The notes under the pieces were generated by a model. That model did no database searches. It had not been told where the DNA came from and saw nothing but the letters and a program-made list of their open reading frames with translations. The translations under genes and the position numbers were made by a program. Of a stretch of 64,000 bases of DNA, positions 22,240 through 33,755 are shown piece by piece. Source of the stretch: Ctena decussata (taxonomy: Eukaryota; Mollusca; Bivalvia; Lucinida; Lucinidae); the NCBI GenBank assembly GCA_963989385.1, contig OZ022510.1, positions 36,213,448 through 36,277,447 on the forward strand, given 5' to 3'. Every line of letters starts with the position of its first letter. Positions within the stretch are counted from its first letter, which is position 1.

Positions 22240-22770
22240 TCATGCATCCCACCGTCTTTGCCACGCTGATAAACCATGAATCTTTGCTGCTTGTCTAAAT
22301 TCTGTCTGTGTCAGAACTTTGACATCTTCTGCCATTGATTCTGCTTCATTTGATGTCTCCTTTGCAAGTCTATCTGCCTCCTCATTGCCTTTAATTTCAG
22401 CATGCCCAGGTGTCCATTTGATTTCAGCATCTGTGTTTTGTCGTTTGACTTGACTTAGTTCTTGCAATATTTCCTTAACTGTATGAATGTGCTGATTTGG
22501 CTTCCAACCGAGAGTAAGTAAACCTACAGAAGATTGGCTGTCAGATAAAATGAGTATTTTCTTGAATTTCGTTCTCTGCAGCATCTTTTCTACAACAAAG
22601 ACTAAGACCATCTTAATAGCCACCAATTCTCCCAAAAGGACAGACCCATGGCTGCTGACTGGTTGTTTGAGGAAAACCGGGCTTGCTTCATATGGGAGAT
22701 ACAAACACGCTCCAGCTCCACAGGGTCCAGGATTTGGATGACACAATCCATCTGTAAAAGCAATGAGAGT
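22240..22770 (-). pseudogene. LINE RNase H domain
   Basis: The RNase HI fold is readable in order: FTDG with the first catalytic Asp (about 22745-22760), GAGACLYLPYE, LLGELVAIKM with the catalytic Glu, LILSDSQSSVGLL with the third acidic residue, and WTPGHAEIKGNEEADRLA with the His and final Asp. All expected catalytic residues are therefore present. In LINEs that carry it, this domain degrades the RNA strand of the cDNA hybrid. It continues toward the C-terminal knuckle and is separated from it by the hAT insertion. Confidence 0.85.
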
Positions 22771-23530
22771 ATCTGGAGAACAGCTGTCAACTGTGTCACT
22801 GATGATAGAACGAGACTCGTATTTTTGCTCTTGAGTTCTGCTTTTGGAGGAACCAAGCCTATTCCAGTATTCAGGTTTATGAAGAGTTGGTTGGAGAAAT
22901 CTTTGAAAGAGAATTCTGGTTCCAAGACAAACATGGTCAAACCTGTGTCTGAGCTCATGTCTTCTAACTGTATTTGCATTTTTCCAAATGGGGACGTGTA
23001 TTTCTCTGCTTTCGCTTCATCCAGCCATGCTTGCCAGGAGTTTTTAATGGGAACTTCTGTGTCTTTACATATGATTCTTGCTGCTTCTCTGACGGAGATT
23101 TCAGCTCTTCTTATTTCTAGTGGTTTGACATTCAGTTAGACTTCAAGGGCTTCTCTCCCACTGGATCCAAGAGCTCCTATACAGAAGGACAGACATTTCC
23201 TTTGAACCTCATCCAATCTTGTTGCATCTGCACTTTGCCACACTGGCGATGCATACTCCACAACTGAACTGGTAGAACTTAAAACTTATACAACTGCAAT
23301 AGTTTTACAGTGCTTATCTTTTCAACGTGTTTAACTTGCCTCATTAAGCTGACTGCTTTCTTGGCTTTCTGTTCAACATAGGATACATGTGTTTGAAAAT
23401 TCAGGGTTTCATCTAGGTACACTCCTAGTAGTTTAGGGGTTGGATTGTATTTGATTTTGCTTTGTTCAAGTGAAATGACTGGCATTGATTCATCATTGTC
23501 CGATATTTTTGAAAAAAGACATATTTCTTT

Positions 23531-24414
23531 TTATGCCCCCGTGACGATAGTCAGGGGGCATTAAGATTTGCCCCTGTCTGTCTGTCCGTCCGTCCATCTG
23601 TCTGTTCGTCACGCTTTATGGTATAGAGTTTGTGTTATCAACTCCTCCCACAGTTTTCAACGGATCTGTTTCAAACTTTGCATACATGTTGGGGACATAT
23701 TGAAGATGTGCATGTGGATTTTTGTTGGACCTATAATCAATTTTGACAGAATTATGGCCTTTTGAACTTAGTCATTTTAGGCAAATTTTTGCCTTGTAGG
23801 GTAAAGAGTTTGTGTAATCAACTCCTCCCACAGTTTTCAACGGATCTTTTTCAAACCTTGCATACATGTTATGGACATATTGAAGATGTGCATGTGGATT
23901 TTTGTTGGACCTAAAATCAATTTTGACAGAATTACGGCCTTTTGAACTTAGTCATTTTAGGCAAATTTTTGCATCATAGGGTATAGAGTTTGTGTAATCA
24001 AATCCTCTCACAGTTTTCAACGAATCTTTTTCAAACTTTGCATACATGCTGTGAATGTATTGAAGATGTGCATGTAGGTTTTTGATGGCACTAGAATTAA
24101 TTTTGACAGAATTATGGCCTTTTGAACTTAGTCATTCTAGGGAAATTTTGCATTGTAGGGTATGGATCTTGTGTTATCAACTTGCTCCACAGTTTTCAAT
24201 GAATCTTTTTCAAACCTTGTCTACATATGGTGGACATATTTGAAGATATGATAAGGCATATTGATAGGTCTAGAATTAATTTTGACAGAATCACAGCCTT
24301 TTTAACTTAGTCATTTTGGGCAGTTTTTTTCATGGCAGGTTACGTTTTCAATGGATTCTTTGTAGGTGCTTTATGTATATACATATCATGTGACAGGCGC
24401 TGCACGGGGGCATC
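23531..24414 (-). mobile_element. Helentron-like element L in the LINE
   Basis: The left edge is a hairpin, tgcccccgtg/cagggggca, followed by a tgtctgtccgtccgtcc tract (the complement of ACGG-type repeats). Then come four or five tandem units of about 175 bases (cccacagttttcaacggatc, gaagatgtgcatgtgg, gaattatggccttttgaact). The right edge is cacgggggcatcat. LINE coding sequence resumes on both sides. Confidence 0.65.
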
Positions 24415-24606
24415 ATTAGTGTCTTACAGACACAATTTTCTAGTTTTTGTATGTTTATCTTCATCCTCCACTTGGAGGTCCATGTGTAAACTCTTTTTAA
24501 ATCTTCTTCAACTTCTTTTGAGATTACCTCTGTGTTTTTTCCTGTGGACCAGATAGTTCCATCGTCAGCATATTTGACTCCCTTACAAATGTTGTCCTTA
24601 AAAATG

Positions 24607-25268
24607 TTTTTCTTTCTTTCTCTCGATACTGCTCTCGGTCAGTAACTGACCATGATGGCAGGCGCGGGGTGTGGCGCATAAGTTTCCAAAAAAAAAAAAA
24701 AAAAAAATAGTATTTACCTATGACAAGGCCACACAGAGTTAAAACTATTTACAAGAAGTCCTCAGGGATAGGCATTACATGCTCTATCCCTGCCCAACCC
24801 GAGGTTTACACTATTTTGGACTTAAACTCCTCAACTGTCTCCGCAGAGACAGCTTCAGTTGTAAGCCCATTCCAAGCTGCAATTGACCTGGGGAAGAAGG
24901 AATGTTTCAAACCGTCAGAATAAGCAACTGGACGGTGATACTGAAAGGGGTGGGATCTTGTTCTCATCTTCCCTCTACCGGACTCAGACAGATACTTATC
25001 CTTATTAACTATTGCCTGGTTATTATGAATTTTGTAGAACAGAGATAGAGAAGCCTGTTGCCGCCGTTCCTGCAGATCTGGCCATTCAAGTTCCTCTAGC
25101 ATGTCGCTTACATGGCTCTGGTTGCGCCAGCGTCTGCAGGTCCAGCGTGCAGCAGTCCTCTGTACTTTCTCTATTCTACCAATCTCAGTCTGATGATGGG
25201 GGGTCCAAACAGGTGCCGCGTACTCTAATTGGGGCCGGACCACAGCTTTGTATGCAGCAGCCTTAATT
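24607..25268 (-). mobile_element. LINE 3' fragment inserted in the RT of another LINE
   Basis: It sits between RT motifs of the host LINE: removing it joins ATCTATCTACAAGACATT to TTTAAGGACAACATTTG in frame. Flanks share aatgt, a probable short target duplication. It contains a post-RT open frame and a 3' UTR, and ends in an A/GAAA-rich tail on the left (ctttctttctttctc on the plus strand). Confidence 0.7.
24806..25243 (-). pseudogene. LINE reverse transcriptase, C-terminal fragment
   Basis: A 145-residue frame runs from MVRPQLEYAAPVWTPHH through EKVQRTAARWTCRRWRN, ELEWPDLQERRQQASLSL and LKHSFFPRSIAAWNGL. This is the region after the RT palm, related to 17075..17518 but clearly diverged. The catalytic RT motifs are absent, so the copy is 5'-truncated. 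Confidence 0.75.
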
Positions 25269-25390
25269 AATGTCTTGTAGATAGATGCTGAATAGTACAG
25301 GAGATATGACAGAGCCTTGTGGAAGGCCTACATATGTACCATTTCTTCTTCCATTTCTTGTACCAAACAAGCTTTTTCAAAAGCTAAACT

Positions 25391-25865
25391 TGTTGATACT
25401 TATTCTTACCCCACCCACTTTTTCTATGTGAGTAGCGAAAGCGTAAACGTTTCTCTTAACAGTTTGGGCAGTTGGATATAATTCAGTATCTATATTAAAA
25501 AAGGCGTATAAGCTAAATCTTTTACACACGAATATACTATATTGGTTAAGTTAGCAATACCTAAATGAATCTTATTCTTAAATTTTCTTCTGCCGGCCAC
25601 CGTTTACCAGGGGAAACTACTCTGAATTATCTTGTACTTGCTATTTATCAAAACCTCCTTCAAAGGAGAACCGCACTAGAGTGCGTTGTCACGCCTGGTT
25701 TTGTCTCCCTCCACGAAGAATGTACATATATACAGCTCAATTGCTCTGTGATAAAGTTCCATTAAAATTTATTCTAACCGCCCTTTCTAACTGGTCGTAT
25801 CAGTGTCTGCATTTGTTGGACCTATATTCGCCAATGACTTCAAGGGACGAGTAATTTATTAATTT
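25391..25865. other. Unassigned DNA
   Basis: A palindromic scrap, aagctttttcaaaagctaaa, near 25373 recurs near 57546, suggesting a small repeat at the LINE's truncated end. Nothing else is recognised. Confidence 0.4.
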
Positions 25866-26023
25866 ATTATGGGGGGGGGGGGGGGGGGGGCGGGGGGAAC
25901 AACTTCATATGGCCACCAAAATTTTCCGACCCTCCCCACGAGGGGGTGGGAACAATTTCATATGGCCACCAAAAATTTTCCGACCTCCCCCAGCCCCCCC
26001 CCCCCCCCTCATCCCAGCTACCC

Positions 26024-26068
<45 letters not shown>
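25866..26068. repeat. Low-complexity block: poly-G, direct repeat, poly-C, (CA)n
   Basis: A G run of over 20 bases (25871-25899), two copies of ttcatatggccaccaaaa, a C run (25997-26010) and a (CA)n microsatellite (26029-26067). Open frames here are low-complexity artefacts. Confidence 0.85.
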
Positions 26069-26069
<1 letters not shown>

Positions 26070-27223
26070 TTATGACCTTGTGTTGACCTTGACCTTTTTT
26101 ACGACTTTTTATGCTAGAACATAAGATTTCATGGAAAGTTTTTAAGATTTAGGCCTAAAAATTGGTATATACAGTCATCTTAATGAGTACATGAAGATTT
26201 ATGAGTACAAGACGTCAAGGTCATTCTTTGACCTTTGACCCAGAACTGGCATATTTTGACAATTTCAAACAGTCTCCTCAAAATCCACTGGGCCGATTGT
26301 AACCAAATTTCATATAGACCCTCCAAGGGTTGAGGGAATGAAAATTTGTTCAAACAGTCCAGGTCACATGTCCAACATGGCCGCCACGCCCATACATGGT
26401 AAAAACCTTTAAAAAATCTTCTACTCCAGAACCAATTGATCGATGGCCTTGAAACTTGTTATATAGCATTGGGTACTCCAGTACTATCAAGATTGTTGAA
26501 AATGATGACATTGGGTTGACCTTGACCATTTTATGGAAAGGTCAAATATGGGAAAATGCTAGAACATAAGATTTCATGGAAAGTTTTAAAGATTTAGGCC
26601 TAAAAATTGGTATATACAGTCATCTTAATGTGTACATGAAGATTTATTAGTACAGGAGGTCAAGGTCATTATTATTTGACTTTTGACCCAGAACTCTCAT
26701 TTTGACAATATCAAACAATCTCCGCAAACGCCACTGGACCAACTGAAACTAAATTTCATATAGAGCCTCCAAGGGTTGAGGGTATGAAAATTTGTTCAAA
26801 CTTCCAGGTCACATGACCAACATGTCCTCCGTGACCATATATGGTAAAAACCTTTAAAGATCTCCAGAACCAACTGACCGACGGCCTTGCAACTTAGTAT
26901 GTAGCATTGGGTACTCAAGTACTATCAAGATTTTTCAAATTATGACCTTGGGTTGACCTTGACCTTTTTTATGGAAGGGTCAAATATGGGAAAATGCTAG
27001 AACAGAAGATTTCATGTGAAGTTTTGAAGATTTTGGCCTAAAAATTGGTATATAGTCGTCTTAATGAGGTCATGAAGAATTATGAGTACAAGAGCTAGCT
27101 GGTCAGCGTCATTCTTTGACTTTTGACCCAAGACCCATATTTTGACTATTTCAGACATAAGAAAAAGCCACTTTGCCAATTGCTCAGGTGAGCGATTCAG
27201 GAGGGTCTGATGGCCCTCTTGTT
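26069..27223 (-). mobile_element. Helentron-like element F, truncated
   Basis: Read on the minus strand it begins ACAAGAGGGCCATCAGACCC (hairpin GAGGG/CCCTC), then TCGCTCACCTGAGC. This is the start seen in elements A and B. Core units of about 430 bases carry ttgaccttgaccttttttat and agtactatcaagatt. The 3' end is lost in the (CA)n block on the left. Confidence 0.6.
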
Positions 27224-27544
27224 TCTATTTTGAGAGATTCAGAAGAGGAATTGGGGGGGGGGGGGGGAGGGGGTAAAGGAACAAAGAACATGGCAACTGA
27301 AACTGAATTTCGGAATACATTTATCGCACGGACCTGTAAAGGCGTTATCCGAACCATTGACCTCTATATATAGGTCACTGATCATACAGTAAACCATGCC
27401 ACGAAAATTAGACAAATGGAGGAAAATAGAAATGTGTCCGTTGTAAACGGATGACCCCGCATAGTGGCTTTAGTTATATGACTCCTTGAGGTACTGGCAC
27501 TTATAGGATAACAAGGCTCATAGAGGCAGACTTGTATATAACAA
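27224..27544. other. Unassigned DNA with a G run
   Basis: Contains a G-rich tract near 27254-27272; otherwise nothing recognised. Confidence 0.4.
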
Positions 27545-28144
27545 TAAAAGCATCGTAAACAACTGCGTAATACCCCGCAGCTGCAAAACTTTCATATTCT
27601 TTTTTTTTTTTTTTTTTTTTTTACATGATTTCATACTCGTATATAGCCCCAGGACTGGGGCAGATTATTAACCTCCTTGTGATAACATTTTAACCATCAC
27701 TTGAAGCTATTATTGCTTTGACCATTTGTTACATGTTTCATCCCTTTCAGTTCTGATTTTATACATATTTTTTCGTGATTTGTTACATATATATAGCGCT
27801 GTGTCAGGGGCATATAGTCCCTCGGAAAAAAAAATGAGCATAAAAAGGAAGTTATATATTTTTGATAATTTACTACAAGTTCTAGAAAATCTCATTCAAC
27901 TCTGATTTTATATATATATTTTTTTCATGTTTTTATACATGTATATATGCCCGTGGCAGGGGCAGATAACCCTCTTGGACTAAATTCGGGTTGTAAAATA
28001 AAGCTAATGTTACTTATATCATTTCTGTGAAATTTCATAAAGATATACAAAAAAACTGATTTTAAATGGATTGTTTTCATAATTTTATACATGTATATAG
28101 CCCTGTGCAAGGGGCAGATAACCCCTGGGGACAAAATTTTGATC

Positions 28145-28735
28145 ATGTCAGAAACTCACCATAACTCACCATACCCGACATCAGTGTAAGTCATTCGACT
28201 TGTATCGATGCTTCTCGATATTGTCTATATTCTCCCGTTGGGCGGCCAGCTCGATAACATGCAGCTTCAAACTTATATGGTTGCCCGTGCCAGTGTTTGT
28301 TTAAACAGGTTTTAAAGGCATAGAGGGAGAAACAAGTTTAGTGGCACGTCTTTGTACATTCTCGATTATTATTTTGTCTTTTTTTGTAAGACGGTGACCA
28401 CACAGGAGTGGCGTATTCTAGGTGCGGCCTTACAATTGATTTGAAAAGGTTTAAAAACATTTCCTGGTCTATATAGGTAAATGCCCTGAAGATAATGCCC
28501 AAATTTTTGTTTGCTGTATTAACTTTAGATGTTATATGGTCTCTGAAATTTAAATTCTGATCAATAATAACACCTAAGTCCTTTTCACTTTCTACTTTTT
28601 CTATTTCTACTTCCTCGTTGTTTGTAACCATTGTGTATTTAGTTCAGTGTCGTGTTTACCAATATGTAAACTGTGGCACTTTGAAATATTAAAAAAAACA
28701 TTCTCCAGATATTGGCCCAGCTGACAGCTTATATT
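28145..28735 (-). pseudogene. LINE RT C-terminal fragment in element H
   Basis: A minus-strand frame reads ESEKDLGVIIDQNLNFRDH, then NKNLGIIFRAFTYIDQEMF and [15 protein letters not shown]. The sequence corresponds closely to the 20390-20650 fragment, so both derive from one LINE family. Only about 97 codons remain open; catalytic motifs are absent. Confidence 0.7.
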
Positions 28736-28877
28736 GTTTCGATAAGCTGTAGCAAGTTTCAGGAAATTTACTTTCAACCCTGATTTTATACAGAATTTTT
28801 CATGATAAAAATACATGTATATAGCCCCGGGGCAGGGGCAGATAACCCTGGAGGACAAAATTCTGCTAACAACAAAA

Positions 28878-30892
28878 ACAAGAGGACCATTAGGTCCTGA
28901 TCGCTCCCCTGGGCCCTGAGACTTTAATGTGATATGAACTTTTTGGACATTTGTTTTCGCTATGAATTTACCGAACTTTTGTAGACATAAAATAACAGTG
29001 CCGAAATGGTGATGAGCAAAACATCCAGACCTAATAGTTTCTGAGAAAAAGAACTTTAAATATTCAACACAAGTGCATGACCATTGGCCAAGGTCACTAA
29101 ATAACCTTGACCTCTTGAATTCAAAGAAATTGAGGTCAATTGCATTTTCATATCATAGAGTCTAATAGCAACAGAAAAATGCACTTTTACAGCTTTCTCC
29201 TTCAAAGCCTGAGGGGATAAATTAGACCTTTCCATATAAATGGTCAAGGTCAACTCAGGATCATCAGTTATATACTAGTAAACTTTGCAGTCTTAGATGC
29301 TGCATACCAACTTGCAATCGGCCCCGTGGTTCTGGAGAAGAATTTTTTTATGGTTTTAACCATATAGGGGCATGGCCGTCATCTTAGTCATGTGATGTGG
29401 ACATAATGTATAAACTTTCTTTCCTACTTTGCCTGAGGGGTGCATATGAAATGTAATTGAAATTGGCCCAGACATTTCAGAGGAGGTCCTTTGAAAATAA
29501 TGACAGATACGTGACCTTTGGCCACAGTCTCTTAATGACCTTGACCTCTAGAATTCATACAGATTGTACTTGAATGCATTTCCATATCACAGAGCACAAT
29601 AGAAACAGAAAAATCCACTTTTTCAGTTTTTCCCATTCAAAAGCCTAAGGGACCAAATTTGACCTTACCATTAAATAGATCAAGGTCAACCCAGGGCCAT
29701 CATTTATATACACTTTGTAGTACTAGAGTCCTAGATGCTACATACCAAGTTTCAAGGCAATCGGCCCAGTGGTTCTGGAGAAGATTTTTTAACGTTTTTA
29801 CCATATATGGGCATGGCGGCCATCTTGGTCATGTGACCAAATGTATAAACTTTCTTTCCCCCTTTGCCTGAAGATTCGATATGAAATCTAATTGAAATTG
29901 GCTCAGTAGTTTCGGAGAGAAGTCCTTTGAAAATGTTGAAAGACAACGGACAGGTGACCTTTGGCCAAGGTCATTAGATGACCTTGACCTCTAGAACTTC
30001 ATAGGTGTTGAATTTGAATGCATTTCCATATAACATAGCACAATAGCAACATAAAAATGTACTTTTCAGTTTTTCCCATTCAAAAGCCTAAGGGACCAAA
30101 TTTGACCTTGCCATAAAATAGGTCAAGGTCAAGTAAGGGTCTTCATTTATATAAACTTTGTAGTGCTAGAGTCCTAGATGCTACATACCAAGTTTCAAGG
30201 CAATCGGCCCAGTGGTTCTGGAGAAGTAATCTTATTAGGTTTTTACCTTATAGGGGCTTGGTGGCTATCTTGGTCATGTGACCTGGACCAAATATATATA
30301 CTTTCTTTCCCCCTCTGCCTGGAGGCTGCATATGAAGTTTAATTGAAATTGGTCCAGTAGTTTCAGAGAAGACCTTTGAAAATGTTGACCGACAACAGAC
30401 TGTGACCTTTGGCCACAGTCACTTAATGACCTTGACCTCTAGAACTTCATAGGAGTTGAATTTGAATGCATTTCCATATTACATAGCACAACAGCACCAT
30501 AAAAACGTACTTTTTCAGTTTTTCCCATTCCAAAGCCTCAGGGACCAAATTTGACCTTGCCATTAAATAGGTCAAGGTCAAGTCAGGGTCTTCATTTATA
30601 TAAACTTTGTAGTACTAGTGTCCCAGATGCTACATACCAAGTTTCAAGGCAATAGGCCCAGTGATTCTGGAGAAGAAGATTTTTTTTAGGTTTTTACCAT
30701 ATCTGGGCATGGCAGCCATCTTGGTCATGTGACCTGGACCAAATATATAAACTTTCTTTCCCTCCTTGTCTAGAGGCTGCATATGAAGTTTAATTGAAAT
30801 TGGCCCAGTAGTTTCAGAGAAGTCCTTTGAAAATGTTGACAACAGACGCCGGAGACTACCATCCTATAAGCTCGGCTCAGGGAAGCTAAAAA
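28878..30892 (+). mobile_element. Helentron-like element B
   Basis: It starts ACAAGAGGACCATTAGGTCC (hairpin AGGACC/GGTCCT), then GATCGCTCCCCTGGG, and ends CTCGGCTCAGGGAAGCTAAAA. Tandem units of about 450 bases contain gaccttgacctctagaactt, ccatatatgggcatggc and atgtgacctggacca. It is inserted in the H copy, whose core resumes at about 30893. Confidence 0.65.
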
Positions 30893-31214
30893 TATATTAT
30901 TTCCATCATTTCTGTGAAATTTCATCATGATATTTCAAAGTGTAAAGGAATAACAGACTAAAAACCACTTTTGCAACACAGACAAGGGCAATAACTCTGT
31001 CACAAGATATCGAAATTTTCCCAACAATCCCAACAGAGATATTCCCCAAGGCCAATTCATATGCCAAGTTCAAAGAAGATCAGTCAATACTCAAGTTATC
31101 GAACGGAAACAAAGTGGTCACGGACGGATGGACAGCCAGCGGGAAAACATAATACCCAGCCACTATCGTGTGGGGCATATTACCCCGCCAATAACGTGTG
31201 GCGGGGTATAAAAA

Positions 31215-33042
31215 GGAAATCAAGGGACCATGAAATATAGGTCAAAGTGACTTACATTTATTTTACTGTAAAACCTCGGAAACGAATGACAGTTTTTCTT
31301 TATAGCCTATTCACATAGTTAAGTGCGTACCGTGACCTTGAACTTTCAGCCAGTGACATGGTCCTTGCGCGCAATGAATCTTCCTGCCAAATAAAATTGA
31401 AATCCCGCCATGCAGGATAAAGATATGAGCCTCAAATACAAACATTGCACTGTTGCCTATGCACAATGTTAAACCTCGACCTCTGAGTCAGCAACATAGT
31501 TGTTGTACATGGTATATTGTCTTATGATGATCATTTTGAATTCGACTAAGTTATGGGCTTGTTCCTACATCTGTGTGTATTCTCTGCTCTTGAAGGAACT
31601 TTTTAAGATTTTAATTTTACCTCACTGCAGCTGGTGTTGTGCCATGTGGTGGGCGTAAAACGTCTCCCCGTACATCATCCATAGTGCAGGTTATATTTAC
31701 ATCCTTTGAGATCAGAGGATAGATTCTGAGAAATCTAAAATATGAGATAGATTTAGACTGTTATTCTAGATCATCGTCTTTTATATTATTTGGATCCTTT
31801 TGAAATTAATCAGTCTTTGAATCCACTGCCCAGTTAAAATTAAGAAATTACAGTAAGCTTTTTTCTGGTTTCGTCACCAGATATTGTCAGGCAGTGTTCT
31901 CCCCAGAACTTTCAGAAGGCATGTTGCTTTTAACCCCAAAATCAGATTTTGACTTGTTGGTCAGTTCTTTAAATCTTTAATATAGCAATGCTTTGTCAAA
32001 ATTTGCCTGAATTTACATTATAAATGATTTATTGATGGTCCTTAATGCATTTAAAACAGCTTTACTGGCTGATAAATGAAAATAATAACATTTTCATAAA
32101 TTTTCATTGGAAATTAAGGCATGTTGAACAGGTAATTTGAAGAGGAAGGCATGTTGAAAGCGACATGCCTTAATGGTCTGGGGAGATCCCTGATTGTCAG
32201 GGTCACTTGCCGAGGCTTTATTAGCCGAAACTACGAAGTCTGGCCCATGTTCCTACTTCTGAATGTATTCTCTGCTCTTGAAGGAACTTTTTAAGATTTT
32301 AATTGGACACTAACATGTTTCCACTGTGGCCTATGTATAAAGTTTAAGTGCAGATTGTGACGGCCTTTTGGAGCTAGCATCATGGTTCTTGCATGCGACA
32401 CGTCTTATCATGATAATTTATGCTAGATAATTTTGAAATCCCCATACAGGACAAAGTAATGGGCCGGATACAAACTATTTTCACAATAGCCTGTGCACAA
32501 AGTTTACATGCAGTGTGACCTTGACCTCTGAGCTAGAGTCTTCATTCTTGCATGCAAAATATCTTGTCATAATGATCATTTGTGCCAGGACAAATTAATG
32601 GGCTGGACATAATTCTGGTAACTTATCAACACACACAAACAAGGACATGCCCTTAGACTGAGTTTTAGAGAATCTAAATCCTAGATTGTTAAATTCAGAA
32701 ATTCAAAAGTGGGTAAGGTACCTAACACTTATGGATTCTTCTAATTCAGCAGTCAACAAGCTCCAACCACTTTCAAAGAATGCATACCGCTTCCTATGCC
32801 AGGCGTCACCTCGCCAGGTAACGGCTAGATTCCTCAGGATCCATGATATGCAAACAGTACCATAATATTTGAGCCTAATACCAAAGATGCATAAAACAAA
32901 TTTTAAAACATAAATGGTATAATTATTTAGAGTATCAGCTTTATCATATTCCTGTGTAAATGAACCTAAAATACTACAGGATCACCCCAACTGAATAGGA
33001 AAATGACACTGATAATTTCACGATAGTATTATTGAATACACA
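31215..33042. other. Unassigned DNA with degenerate direct repeats
   Basis: A block gtattctctgctcttgaagg, then aactttttaagattttaatt, occurs at about 31570-31625 and again at 32256-32306. Recurring 'tgaccttgacctctgag' and 'catgcaaaatatcttgtcat'-type phrases suggest an old tandem-core element without preserved ends. No coding sequence is recognised. Confidence 0.4.
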
Positions 33043-33425
33043 TACTGTAATTGACCTTATTAGCGCCATGTGCGCTTAACTTTCTTTCAAAATGGCAACA
33101 AATACTTGTAGTAAACTTTCTAGTCTTATAAGCACACATTTTAATAGGTTATCATATGTTGAAGGGAACGAATTTAAAGGTAAAGCATCAGAGAAAAGCT
33201 GCTTATAGGCAGCTTTTCTCAGATGCTTAATCTTTAAATTTGTATGGTCATAGAAGGATAGAGAAGCTTTAGAAATGAAAAATTCTATTACATTTTCAGC
33301 TCTTGTAAACAAGCAAACAAAGGGATAAACCAGTAAAAAATATGTGCATTTATAGTCCTATGCCTCAAGAATTGCCATGGTGTGCGCTTATAGGCCCATG
33401 TGCGCTTATTTGGTAGAATACAGTA
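33043..33425. mobile_element. MITE with TACTGTAAT ends, copy 1
   Basis: The ends TACTGTAATTGACCTTATTA and AGAATACAGTA, with subterminal tgcgctta copies, surround a long central hairpin (33175-33240: aaaggtaaagcatcagagaa, aagctgc/gcagctt). The flanks are compatible with a TA target. No transposase. Copy 2 at 33756..35455 is the same element with a later insertion. Confidence 0.7.
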
Positions 33426-33755
33426 CTTCATCTTAAAATTGTACACTTGCAATTATTTTGCTTTAATGTAAGGGAAAATACACTATACAAGCACCTTAAA
33501 CCTAATTGTCTCCCTTCTGATTAACTGAACATCATTCAAAAGGTAAATTACCTGCACTGTACCCATTTCAAGGGCAGATAATTAAAAATAACACCTGAAC
33601 TGTCATAGACTCTGCCTATAAACCAGCTGCAGCACCTCCTGTTATGCTGGTACATATGGAGAAAATAGCCATCAGAGGAGATGGCAAATCCCCCGACCGA
33701 AGACCCCCATGGGCTTTGGTAAAAAGGGTGCACTTCAAAACACATATTAGTAATA

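Larger units (their letters stand above)
21055..25390 (-). mobile_element. LINE with RT and RNase H, split by three insertions
   Basis: Minus-strand fragments in the correct order give an RT segment GTYVGLPQGSVISPVLFSIY (25275-25340), the catalytic GVKYADDGTIW (about 24548-24580), then KLLGVYLDETLNFQTHVSY (23400-23450). These are followed by the post-RT region, an RNase H domain (22240-22770) and a terminal CCHC-like knuckle. RT followed by RNase H points to the I/Nimb-type or jockey-superfamily LINEs. Insertions are a LINE fragment (24607..25268), a Helentron-like element (23531..24414) and a hAT (21274..22053). Upstream of about 25390 the frame carries a TGA and loses similarity, so the 5' end is truncated. 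It is inactive. Confidence 0.75.
27545..31214 (+). mobile_element. Helentron-like element H, copy 2, with nested insertions
   Basis: It starts aaaagcatcgtaaacaactg, then gtaataccccgc, and ends with ataacgtgtggcggggtata, as in copy 1 (8273..9174). Core units of about 170 bases (acatgtatatagcc, ggggcagataac) are interrupted by a LINE fragment (about 28145..28735) and by element B (28878..30892). Its (ACGG)n tract is reduced to a few units near 31125, and the terminal hairpin is partly duplicated (31142-31205). Confidence 0.65.

Noticed and set aside
25867..26124. Glycine- or histidine/threonine-rich open frames
   Set aside because: They translate poly-G, poly-C and (CA)n tracts.
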